64,000 nucleotides of DNA from Ilyonectria destructans (Eukaryota; Ascomycota; Sordariomycetes; Hypocreales; Nectriaceae): the NCBI GenBank assembly GCA_020740775.1, contig JAHEWK010000035.1, positions 62,001 through 126,000 of the forward strand. The letters are read 5' to 3'. The position numbers were made by a program, and so were the translations under genes. This document shows, piece after piece, positions 34,217-44,402 of this stretch. Position 1 is the stretch's first letter; every line of letters starts with the position of its first letter. Under the pieces are notes generated by a model. That model had not been told where the DNA came from. It saw nothing but the letters and a program-made list of their open reading frames with translations, and did no database searches.

Positions 34217-36411
34217 CCATCCAGTACCCACCTACTGCTAACACCCACCTACTGCTAAGCATAAATAAAATTCTCCCATACAAAATGCGTAATTTCACTT
34301 ACACCGTATGTAGCCAATATTGGAGTTATTTACATGAAACAAGCTGTGTATTATTGAGAGTTTCACGTTGTTTCATATCATCCTTATACTTTTTCCGTTA
34401 CGGAGGCGGTATGATTACACATCACCTATGTAAAATTTCTGCAAATAGCTCATTCATGAGTTGGCCTCCGCAAAACTCAATAAAAGATTTTACCTACACC
34501 AACCTTCAGTAATCGCCTCAAAATGCCTCGAACGTCTTATACAGAGAGTAAAGTCATTGAAGCCATATTCGATATCACAGATAACGGCCTGTCGCAGAAC
34601 CGAGCCGCCCAGAAACATGGCATCCCTCAGACAATTCTTTCTGCACGATTACGAGGCCTCCCGTCTAAATTCGAAGTCACCCAGCCTGCCCAGTTGCTAT
34701 CCAAGTCTCAGGAGGCCAGACTAGTCACCTGGATACTTCGACAAGAGGCCCTGGGCTATGCTCCTTCTCACAGTCAAGTTCGCGCTACCGTAACTGCCCT
34801 CTTAAAGCAACAAGGCCAGGAAAGCGTCATCGGCGTGCATTGGATAGCCAGATTCATGAAACGTAATCCAGCCATCAAGACGAAGATAGGGAAACGCCAG
34901 GAGGCCTCAAGGTTCAATTCTTTCACTCCAATGGCCGTCAATTGGTACTTTGATATCCGCGAGAGGGAGTATGGCTGGATCAAGCCTGAGAACACAGTTA
35001 ATGTTGACGAGGGCGGTATTATGGCTGGATTTGGTGCGTATTTATTATCTTTGATTATAAGACTTACTGATCCATTCCAATTCTAGGCTTGGACTCCTTG
35101 GTTATTGGCAGTAGCGACTCCAAGAAGAAGGCCTTCCTTAAAGGCTCTCAGTCCCGTGCTTGGACTAGCTTCATCGAAGCTGTGACTGCAGATGGCCGTC
35201 TTCTGAAACCGGGTATCATTTTTAAAGGCAAGGAACTTCAGCAGCAATGGTTTATCAAGGGGTTTAAGAATATAGCCGACTGGCATTACATCACTTCTGA
35301 GAACGGCTGGACGGATAACCACATCGCAATTGAGTGGCTTAAGGACGTCTATCTGCCTCAAACGCAGCCAGCAGATGAGTCTGATGCCAGGCTTATCATC
35401 TTGGATGGCCATGGGAGTCACGTATCTGTAAGTATGTCACTGGTCTGAACCATAAATCTCGCTAAGTTGGAAGCAGGATGAGTGGATGGCTAGCTGTTTT
35501 TTAAACAACGTGTATTGTTGTTATCTGCCGTCTCATTGCTCCCATGGTCTCCAGCCACTAGACAATGGTATTTTCAATGCTTCTAAGGCTGCTTATCGCA
35601 GGGAGCTCCAAAAGCTGGCAACCCTGATCGATTCCGCACCAGTGGATAAGGTCAACTTCATCAAGGCTTATGCCAAAGCCAGGGAAGTGGGTATGACTAA
35701 AAAGAATATACTCGCTGGATGGAGAGTGACTGGAAATTGGCCAATTTCACGACGGAAAGCGCTCATGCATCCAGAAATCCAACCAGACAAGAAGGAAACC
35801 ACCCCTCAACCGAACGGTCTGAGAGACGTGCAACTCAACTCCGATGACACACCAAAGACCAGCCGTCACGTCAGAGATTTGGGTAAAGACAAGACCCCAT
35901 CAACCAAAAGGCGGTATTCTGTGATATCGAAAGGGTTTGAAGTTCAGGAGTGCAAGATAGCTTCCCTGACGGCAAGAATAGCGGGTCTGGAGGAGGAAGT
36001 TGGCCGGTTGAGCAGGGGCAAGAAGAGAAGAGCTATACCCAATCCTAACAAGAAGTTCATCACACTTGGCGAAGCCCTAGCAGCCGGTAAAAGTATTTAT
36101 CAGCCAATCCAAGCAATTGAGAAGGCAGGGGCCGTTGAGGATGTGATTGAGGTGGCAGGATTTGAAGAAGACGAAAGCTCGAATTCAGAGGTGGAAGACT
36201 TACCCGTTGTACGCACACGCACAGGCCGCGAGGTAAAAAGACCGAGACAATATGAAAATTAATTCAATTTCTAGTTGAATTCCAGAAACAATTTTATTTT
36301 TATCATTTTTAGTGATTTTATCCCGTGAGGTTGAAAAATTGGATTTTGTATGGGGAAATTTTATTTTGCTTAGCAGTAGGTGGGTGTTAGCAGTTGGTGG
36401 GTACTGGATGG
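34217..36411 (+). mobile_element. Complete pogo/Fot1-type transposon inside the Crypton
   Basis: Inverted ends of about 65 bp with few mismatches begin CCATCCAGTACCCACC and include two copies of a CACCYACTGCTAA-type unit, bracketed by TA (34215-34216 and 36412-36413). Removing the element and one TA restores the Crypton reading frame exactly. It carries one intact transposase gene. Confidence 0.95.
34523..36262 (+). CDS. pogo/Fot1-type DDE transposase, intact
   Basis: Three exons (34523-35033, 35087-35427, 35477-36262) with introns of 53 and 49 bp give 545 residues with no stop. Order: psq-type helix-turn-helix (LSQNRAAQKHGIPQTILSAR), CENP-B-type helix-turn-helix (about residues 60-130), then the DDE_1 nuclease with VNVDEGGIMAGFG (first Asp), LIILDGHGSH (second Asp) and HGLQPLDNGIF (third Asp). 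A C-terminal coiled-coil stretch (QECKIASLTARIAGLEEEVG) and a basic tail follow. It binds the terminal repeats and excises and inserts the element at TA. With intact gene, splice sites and ends, this copy is a candidate for a recently active autonomous element. Confidence 0.93.
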
Positions 36412-39400
36412 TACCTGGCGACCTGGTTGATGAGGGCAAACTACTCCTTTTTATGAAGGAGGAGGTCGTCACTCGAGTCCCGAAGAAAGGAGTTCGAGTG
36501 ACAAAGCAAAGGAAGCGCAAGGCGGCTGCCGCCCGCGTTGTAGAGGACGTCGCCGCCGTGAAAAGGCGGCGACTTGCTTCAGGTACCGGGTCCACCCCCT
36601 GGCTGACCTTCCCCTTGACGCCGTATCGCTGACTCTTCGTTTCGGGAGATACGATCGTGGTTGCCACGTCGCCTGCCGGCGAGGCGGCTACAAAAGAAGA
36701 GTCTCCTGCTCTCGACGAGCCTTTATTTAACGAGGAGGAGCTCCGGCTGTAGTACAACACGGTCCGGGGCTATATCTCGGCCATACAAAGGCTGTATGAG
36801 GAACAGAAGAGCAGGAATATGAACCCGGCGCCTCGGCCGCAGGGAATCGCGCTCAAGGCGCTGAAGAAGAGCATTCTCGCCGTCGTCTGGAGCCGCAAGC
36901 GGTCCGAGTATCGCGACCGCCTTGAGGGCACGATAAAGGACGTCTACACGCCGGCGCAGATCCCCGATCACACGTCTGCAGTCTGGGAGAGCGACGACGA
37001 CGTCTCTGCGCTTTTTCGGACGCAGGTCGACTTCCTCCTGGGCAACCACATGCTCCTGAGGCAGAGTAATCGGTTGCCAATGGAGCTCCCTGACTGTTTT
37101 CGCCTTGAGCTCCCCAATGAGGGCCAGAAGAGCCGGGAGTTCCCGACATACGCCTTGGTGATTGTCATGAACCAGGGCAAGACAAACCAACACGGGAGAA
37201 TGGAGTATGGGGTCGCCCTGCGGCACCGTGACGTGCGGTCTTGTCTTATCGGGGCGCTGGCGTTTTATTTCTTTTGGCGTTGGCAGGTGGAGGAAAAGGA
37301 GCCGTTTCCCAGCTTTGAACGCAGTGAGGAGTGGTACGATCTCAAGGTCTTACGTCGCTCCGCCACGGATCCGAAGGCGACGCTTTCAGCCCAAACGGCG
37401 CGGTCGTGGACGAGCAAGCTGTACAGCCGGTGCGGAATCTCCACCTCAAAAGTTTCGCACGCTCCCCGGGTCGCAGCAGCACAGAACGCCGATATGGCAG
37501 GTGTCCCTGAAGGTCAGGTGTGTTAAGAGCTTTCGATTCGTTATGTTTTCGGCCAATTTGGCCTTGTTTTAATGGTATGGCGGCCTTCTACATCTGGAGT
37601 GGACGAGGTGGCGCGCCGGATAGTTGCGAACTATCACGACCTTTTAGCCTTGTTGATTTTTTTTTGGATTCTTTTTTGCCGGTAGGCTTTATAAGCTTCC
37701 CGTAAACCTCTGGAGTAGCCCTTCCGTTCGGCCGTTCAACTGCGCTCTTCAGTCCGCATTACCGTACCGCGTCTGTATGCTGATCTCCATACAAAACAGA
37801 TACGGCGCGCCGGGAGATGGAACAACGGTGACCAGATGATGGGTTGCTACCTTACATCACTACCCTTCGAGTTTATGAGGTCTTCAGCCGATTTTGACCC
37901 TGACTGGTCAGGCTCCTACTTTCTCGCGCGCGACACTATCAAGCCGCCACTCGCTATTTTACAACGCATCTGGCCCGATCTCGATAGGTGGAAAGAAGCA
38001 CACGATACTGCTTCTTTAGCCGTTGAACCGAACAAGGCTGCCGGCGCGTTTCTCGAGCTTTTGGGCTGGCTGCGCGAAGTGTTGTTACAGGATGCCGTCT
38101 TCTTGCGGAAGCTCTATCCCCGGCATCCTGTCTTCCGCGATCCAGTCTTCAAAAGTCGTGATTTTGCAGCGTTCGCGCTACAAGTTGAAGGCGCCTGCCG
38201 AACGGCTGAGGAAGAGAGTTATGTGGCCACCATCGATCGAGCCATCCCTGCCGTTGCAGAGAAACTGCGTTCCTTACAAAGCCAACAGCTCGCTGTGAAC
38301 TTAACAGTAGATAGGATGTTCTATCAACTTACGATAGAGCTTAACAAGCTGTCGAGACAGATACTTGAGCTATCCGAAATCAACTATACTGTCACGATCA
38401 GCCCTGGGCTTAGCACGGTCTCACAGCGGTTGGAAATGCCGAAACGAGGGCGCCGCGGCGCGCCGGCACGTTTGACGACGCCTGCTCCCTCGTTGCGGGC
38501 CGCCGCTCCTCTCCCCGCCACTCCTACGCTTGTGGAAGAGCAGGGAGCCGTTGGCCGAGCCGCAAATACCACACTTTGAGTTTCCTTTAGACCTCAGAAG
38601 CGTTCGCGATCTGTGGACCGTGTGGAAGAACGGGAGGGCCGGCATGCCTTCTATCGAGTCCCTGGAGGCCGACTATGGCTCTGCTTGGCGCCCCAAACAC
38701 CATAAGTCCGTCTTCTGCAGCAGGAAGGCGATAATCGACTTCATCGCGCAGAAGGCGCGAGAGCGGGGGGGCGAGCGCGACGTCGGCGTACACTCACTCG
38801 TTGTCATGCGAATTGAGGAGCTGTGCGCCAACTGGTCTCTTGATAAGGTGCGGAAGGCTATAAAGAACGGGGATCTGGACCGGAGATGGCTGCCAGAGCC
38901 GTGAAATGTGGTGTTTTTGGCTGTCTTTTTGCGACTGTTTTGCTAGTCACCCCTGAATTGAGCCGACTATCACGACCTTTTTTTGCTTATAGTGTTGAGC
39001 CTAGACCCCCCTAAAAGTGCAGTAAGATTGGCCCGTTTTGGTCGTAATTGGGCGGCCTTTTTAGGGCCCGTAAACCACCCCATAGACGGTCATGGCTTGA
39101 AAATAAAGGCGATGACCAGAAACGCGTACAAATCAACAACGAGACGGATGCACAGCTTGAGCGAGGTCTCATTTTGTTCAGCTCAACTAGGCGAGCCTAT
39201 TTGTCATATTTTTATGCCCGTGCAGGCCTTAGTCGTCGATGAAAATCCGACCTGTTACATCAAGTGGTTGTAATCAATTTGCCTGTTAGAGTGGACCCTG
39301 CAGAACTAGGTTTGTTCACCCCAGTGGCTGTTTTCCCCAGTGACTGTTTTCCCCGTGGATGTACATAAACTGAGGGTTAGTAGCTAGCTTCGCTGAGGGG

Positions 39401-39598
39401 TGGGCTATTTTGCAGGGTTTAAAGTGGGGCGGGAAAACGCTTGGCTGTGGGATGCGAACAGCGATTTAATTGGTTAGAAGGCCATAATTGTGGAGCACCC
39501 CACAGATAGGATTTATCCCACTGTAACTGGAATTACAGTACAGTACGAACTTAATCCTATATTATTTTCCCACAATCCATTATCCATGCATTATCACG

Positions 39599-42500
39599 AT
39601 GAGTGACTCTAGTGATATATTCGAATGGAATACCAACAACTCCAGGGAAAACAGCCCTTCAGACCAGCTACGGGAGGAAAAAGAACACACAGAAAGTAGT
39701 GTATTTGATGAGGTATGTCTACCACAATGCATTATCAATGCATTGCTAATTCTTTTTTCAGGAAACTCCAGAGTTCGAACCAGCTACCCTAGAACAACCA
39801 ATTCTAGTATCAGCAGCCCCTTTGAGGTCAGGTCATAATGCTATTCGAGATAATGCTACTGTAGTATCTCAAATGTATTATGTACCTACTATTCCAATTT
39901 GGCCCAAGTCATCAGAGACTGGCGTTGGATATGTAGTATTCACTGAGTCCTTACCTCGGGAGATAAAGGAGAAACCATGGAAAATGGTAAGAATATCTAT
40001 CTATAATAGATTGATAATGATTTATTAATACATTATAGTTCCAATACTCCCTCAAGCGAAGTCAACCTCCAGAACAGACCTCTTCACACTTCCTTGAATC
40101 TACTCCTTGTTCATACTATAAATATGAATGTACAGGAGTAAAGATTTGCGAGTATCTTGATCCTAGATTGAGAGATTGGCATCACTCTGAGGTATCCAAT
40201 GGCTATTGGAATCTTTGGGAACAGCATCAACGAGAACTGAATGTAAGAAGTGATGAGAGAGATGCTGTTGCGTAAGTTATGCTTAATCTATTGACAATGC
40301 ATTATTAATGAATACTCTTTTAGATGGGCTTGGGCAATACAAACAGACTATAAGCGTTACCGAAGCTGCAGAAAGTCAACTAGTGGACATACTGTTACAT
40401 GTCGGCCAGTATACTTCAAAGATGAGACCCATGTAAGTTCACTCTTTAATTCATTTATAATCTATTAATAATGTATTATCAGCAAATCAACGGAGAATTC
40501 GTCTCAAAGGTCTACTGTCAGCATTGGCGATACAACAATGACCATCAGTACAGTGTGGTGCCTGCTCGATTTAACAACGTTTTATTCTTAATTGAGAATA
40601 TTATCTTGGGGCTTGAGACTGAGGCAACTCCACCAAGAGACACTTGCTGTACAGTCGATCGAACTACACCGCAGAGACTGACATGTGGTATGTAAATTGA
40701 TAATCGATTGGTAATACATTATTAATCTATTATAGATATTGCTCACATTCCTTCCGGCTGTGGCAAGATAGTACGAGTACAATGTGGAGTCATTTGGAAA
40801 GTCTTTATTCCTCATGATCCTACTGTTCCGTACCTTCTTATTACATCTCATGGTATTCATAACCACCCACCGCCACCACCATCAAAGGTTCCTCTTGATG
40901 TTCTTGTCAAGCTACGTGAGACAATTACACAACGGGAACGTACACCAGATTCATTGAGTATGTAAGCTTAATCCATTGATAATGCATTGCTAAATGATTA
41001 AAGATCTATGGGTTCGCTCGCCAGGTGTTGAGAATCTTTGCAGAAGCTATAACAGCAGAAGTCTAGCTCAAGTCCATCCAAGTCTAGCAAATATCAGCCG
41101 ACTTCGATATCTCTTCCGCAGCCAGCAGGCTATTCACTTTCCTCTTGGAGTCTCACGGCTTGGAGCCTATCATGAGTATCTTACTCATCATAAGAATAAT
41201 AACAATCGGGTGAGAATATTCTTAATACATTAATAATACATTACTAATGTATTACAGTACATCCAGATCTTCGAAGATGATGGAGTTAATCTTCTTATTG
41301 TTACATTCTATCGCGAGCAAGTCAAGCTTCTTGAAGATTCGAACTTCTGTTCCTTTCAAGTCGATATGAATTACAAGCATATTGCTAGTAATACCGACCA
41401 TGAGATTATCCGGGGAACGTATAATCAAGAAGCAAAGATGAGTATGTATTAATTCTACAATCTATTGATAATGCATTATTAATCTATTTAGCAATTCCTA
41501 TTCTGCGAGCTATTGTCAACTCTCAATCTGCTGAAGCCTATCGGAATCTTTACAGTAAGGTCTTTAACTTTATTGCTACTGAGTTTTCAATACGGCCAAA
41601 GTGGTACCATCTCCATAACGAGGGAATTCGAGGTGTTACTCTTGATCAAGACCAGGCCAATATCAAAGGTAATAAATCTATAATACATTGTCAATTAATT
41701 ACTAATATATTCAGGCTTAGGAGAGTATCTCTGTCATGAGGTTGATAGCACACATCAGCCATAGCAGATTCAAGCAATCTCCTGTGTTCGTCTTTGTCAT
41801 ATCCATTTTGAGCGAGGAGTCGGTAAGTTAATATTTATAATTGTAATTAATTACTAATTGATTAATAGAGCAAACTTGCAATAAGCTTGGAGACTATACC
41901 AGAGGCATAGGTTCAATGTATCGAACTATGCTATCTCTTAAAGATGCTGAATCCAGAGATGTCTATTTTCAGATGTGCCATCTATTAATGATCAGTTAGT
42001 ATCCCTTAATGGATTCATAATGCATTACTAATGTATTATCGTCAGCCTACCCTGCACTCACCCATTGGGTTCAACATAAACAAGAGGCAGTTATTGCAGC
42101 CGGCTTATGTTTTAGTTGCTCCCAAATGACTCTTTTACAATGGAATAGCTGTGAGAGGTCAACTAATCATGTAGAGCAATTACATGAGGAATCCTATCAA
42201 GCAAGTGGGCGATATAGCAGTTTGCTAAAGGTCATCAAAGCGTAAGATAAATGATTTATGAATTATTAAGTAATTACTAAATAATTAATTAGGAATGAAG
42301 TTTTTGACTTCAATAAGATTTCCCGACAACATGCCAGTGCCAATCTTGGTGTACAGCTATCCTATGAAGATCTTACCGTTGTAGGCCGCTTCCGCCGGGA
42401 TAATCAGCGTAAACGTATAATATTCTTATCTATTCCACAATGCATTACTAATGTATTATAGGATCCCGGCCTGGTTCCTCTACCCCTAGCTCTCAACCAG

Positions 42501-42925
42501 AAGATGACCGGCGTGGTCGGTCACCTTCAGGAATAAGAGGGGTCTCTAGACATCCAAGTAGCAGATCCCCTATCCCTTCATCCCCTCTCAACCCTAGAGG
42601 TCGAAGAGGTCAATCTGTACAATCAGCCCGATCTGTATCATCATCTGGAGTCCCTCGGTATGTTATAATTGGTTAATAATATATTATTAAATACTTATTA
42701 AATTATAGTAGTCGAACGCCAGCTCCAGTCCCAGCTTCAGTCCCAGCTCCAATACTAGCGCCAGTACCAGCTCAAATAGCTTCAATTCCAATGGCTCCCA
42801 GTCAACTTTCTGAGAGTGGGTTTTTGGAATATCAGAGACTTCAATTACAGATAATTCAGCATCAGGAACAGATAAAGGCAATGGAATTAGAGAAGATTCG
42901 ATTGGAAATGGGCAAAAAAAACTAG
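39599..42925 (+). pseudogene. MULE-like transposase gene, 15 exons, one nonsense codon
   Basis: Exons: 39599-39712, 39762-39986, 40039-40271, 40324-40432, 40483-40687, 40736-40957, 41004-41209, 41258-41441, 41492-41668, 41715-41822, 41869-41994, 42046-42241, 42293-42408, 42462-42657, 42709-42925. All 14 introns are GT..AG, 46-53 bp, and the exons sum to 878 codons in one frame. The only stop is TAG at 41762-41764, where Trp would fit. A WRKY/GCM1-type zinc finger (C304-x7-C312-x24-H337-x-H339) precedes a DDE core: FQVDMNYK (D474), VTLDQDQA (D551 or D553), CVRLCHIHFERG and NHVEQLHEES (E680). The C-terminus is Ser/Arg/Pro-rich with a final coiled coil. MULE assignment rests on this order; a KDZ-type relative is the alternative. 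Confidence 0.8.
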
Positions 42926-42992
42926 TAGCTATGCTAGACTAGTGTGTATGACAATGCATTATCAATGCATTAGAGAAGACCCCTCAAAAAAA

Positions 42993-44013
42993 TTAAACTT
43001 CAACGTCTTCCTCCTCAGGCTCATCATCCGACACAAGTACGGTCTCAAGCTTGTTAATGAAAAATGCCCAGAGGGCACAGTCCTTGCTGGCCTCAGGTGG
43101 GGGGCAGACTATAATGCATTGTTAATACATTGTCAATAACCAAATAAAGATATTACTTACCGACAGCCTCGCCCGAAGCCTGACCCTTTTCCTCACAAGC
43201 ATAGCAGCTGTCCTTCGCAGCAATCCCAGCTTCAAGCTTCATTTTTTTGACCCAAGGCTATTAATGCATTAATAATGTATTGTAGACCAGAAATAGAAAT
43301 ACTTACATCTCCTTTCTTGTAGCCCTTGCCGCCGGTTTTATAACGAGGGACGTCGAGATCCTTAATGTCATAGACAGTGACAGTAGGAACAGTGGGAGCA
43401 GAAATCTAAAATAAAAATTAGTAAAAGGGTTATAATGCATTAACAATCAATTACCTGGGAGCCTTTCTGGGGGGTGGGAACAGTCAGGTCCTGCGAATTT
43501 CCCTTGAGATAGGCCAAGTGTGCAGTCCAGTATTCTAAAAGAAATTAGTAAAAAGATAATCACAATGCATTAATAATGTATTACTCATAGCCGCAATCGA
43601 CTCCTCCATCGAGCTTGCTCCTCGGTGCGTTTCGCCAACCTCAGCCTTGTGGCAGCTGCGAATATGAACCTTGAGGTTGGAGGTATGGGTGAACATGTTG
43701 TTCTGGGTACAGGTCAGTAATGCATTATCAATCCATTACGGATTACTTATCTGGTGGCAAAGACCTTTGCTAGTGGTCGGCATGCGGCAGTACAGCTCGC
43801 CCAAAGGAACCAGGACACGTCCCTGTTCCTGGAATGATGTTAGAAGGATGATAATGCATTGTCAATGCATTACAGGACACTTACATCACGGTGAAACGCA
43901 ACTTCACGGTCCCAGCGCTTTCTGGTTCCAGCGCCATCGGGTCCGGGTTCGCCGTTGACGTACTCCTGGTATGCCGCGCACTGCTCGAGGGAAAATCCTT
44001 TGACACGAGGCAT
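42993..44013 (-). CDS. Accessory zinc-finger protein of the MULE-like element
   Basis: Seven exons (44013-43885, 43828-43751, 43702-43585, 43534-43455, 43405-43307, 43257-43161, 43108-42993) give 238 residues in one frame. The introns are 48-56 bp; five are GT..AG, while the second starts ATAAGT, a G-to-A change of a normal GTAAGT donor, so splicing of this copy may fail. The N-terminus (MPRVKGFSLEQCAAYQEYVN) is unfamiliar. A classical C2H2 half-finger follows (MFTHTSNLKVHIRSCH, with Cys upstream in LYCRM and GLCHQ), then YDIKDLDVPRYKTGGKGYKK and a Cys-rich part (DSCYACEEKG, VCPPPEASKDC) before an acidic end. I know no named family for the whole protein. By position it resembles mudrB of maize MuDR, but I see no sequence relation. 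Confidence 0.75.
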
Positions 44014-44045
44014 AATGGATTGTTAATCAATTGTGACAAGAAGGG

Positions 44046-44125
44046 CGATAATGCATTAAGGTCTGAAGAAGTGGTGGGCGATAATGCATTAATCTTTGAA
44101 GAATTGGTGATTGATAATGCATTAA
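44046..44125. repeat. 33-bp tandem repeat upstream of the zinc-finger gene
   Basis: Units of 33 bp, about two and a half copies, each contain GCGATAATGCATTAA followed by TGAAGAA and TGGT with few differences. The third copy is partial and starts GATTGATAATGC. They lie 35-110 bp upstream of the zinc-finger gene start and so could be promoter elements. Confidence 0.8.
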
Positions 44126-44364
44126 CGAAGGGCCCTGAGGGGAAAAGGAAGGAAGGAGCGTTACAGGCGTAATCCATTAATTTATGGCTGAGCTGAGGGG
44201 TGGGCCCACAAAAGGTAAAATTTGAGCCAATTAAATCATTATGAATTTATTGACCCACCCACAGCTTAGGCCGCTAGCGCTACCCAACCCTCAGCGAAGC
44301 TAGCCACTAACCCTCAGTTTGTGTAGGTCCTCGTTTTCCCCAGTGGCTGTTTTGTTACGCTTTA

Positions 44365-44402
44365 CGGAGGACCATTTCAAAAGTTTTGTCCTAAGAAAAA
44401 GC
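44365..44402. repeat. Solo end of a mariner-type MITE
   Basis: TTTA followed by CGGAGGACCATTTCAAAAGT resembles the ends of the MITE at 15695-15980 (CGGAGGTGCCTTTCAAAAGT). No inverted partner is found before 46.8 kb, so one end appears to be left over from a deleted element. Confidence 0.6.

Larger units (their letters stand above)
33961..38904 (+). pseudogene. Crypton tyrosine recombinase with GCR1_C-like DNA-binding tail
   Basis: ATG 33961 starts a chain of exons: 33961-34086, 34136-34216 continued at 36414-36582 after the inserted pogo element, 36649-37517, then 37800 onward. The 49-bp and 66-bp introns are clear; the third (37518-37799) is longer. The N-terminal core-binding region reads TAPKNTVKNYAPKQ. 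The catalytic region includes HRDVRSCLIGALAFYFFWRW, IRRAGRWNNGDQMMGCYLTS (GCYLT carries the likely nucleophile Tyr) and a helical tail. The C-terminus (to 38904) is a GCR1_C-like domain (VWKNGRAGMPSIESLEADYG). Defects are TAG at 36750-36752 and a frame change near 38530-38575. Cryptons move as DNA circles through this recombinase. This copy is dead. Confidence 0.85.
33700..39000 (+). mobile_element. Crypton (tyrosine recombinase transposon), interrupted by a pogo element
   Basis: Outer limits are approximate because Cryptons have no terminal inverted repeats. The one gene inside spans 33961-38904 and is described separately. The motif ATCACGACC occurs near 33910, 37629 and 38970, the last two as ACTATCACGACCTTTT. 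These could be short direct repeats of the kind Cryptons use as ends, but the assignment is only a suggestion. A complete 2195-bp pogo transposon occupies 34217-36411. Confidence 0.8.
39574..44178. repeat. Dispersed AAT-NN-ATT motif in 11-bp register, in introns and flanks
   Basis: The 8-mer AATNNATT, most often AATGCATT, recurs in nearly every intron of both genes, usually as two or three copies whose starts are exactly 11 bp apart. In the seventh transposase intron it reads AATACATT-aat-AATACATT-act-AATGTATT; in the eighth, AATCTATT-gat-AATGCATT-att-AATCTATT. Five of the six introns of the zinc-finger gene show AATNNATT-nnn-AATGCATT directly, and the sixth starts AATTGATT-gtt-AATGCATT. A pair lies between the genes (42953-42971), one before the transposase ATG (39574-39592) and one on the zinc-finger ATG (44014-44032). 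Copies upstream of that gene start at 44050, 44083, 44116 and 44171, all multiples of 11 apart. Exons lack such pairs. Introns 10, 12 and 14 of the transposase have degenerate versions. Confidence 0.85.
39363..44324. mobile_element. 4.96-kb MULE-like two-gene transposon with phased-motif introns
   Basis: Inverted ends of about 44 bp with a few mismatches (outer part ACAYAAACTGAGGGTTAGTR, continuing through GCTAGCTTCGCTGAGGG) bracket two convergent genes: a 15-exon transposase on the plus strand and a 7-exon zinc-finger gene on the minus strand. The stops are 67 bp apart. CTGAGGGTT occurs twice in each end. I find no certain target duplication. Both flanks carry GTTTTCCCCAGTGRCTGTTTT, so the target itself may have been repetitive. 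All 20 introns are 46-56 bp. Nearly all share the AAT-NN-ATT motif described in its own entry. Confidence 0.8.

Noticed and set aside
39599..42925. Reading the many short frames of the MULE-like transposase as frameshift decay
   Set aside because: Every break coincides with GT..AG limits of a 46-53 bp intron and the exons sum to one frame, so they are introns.
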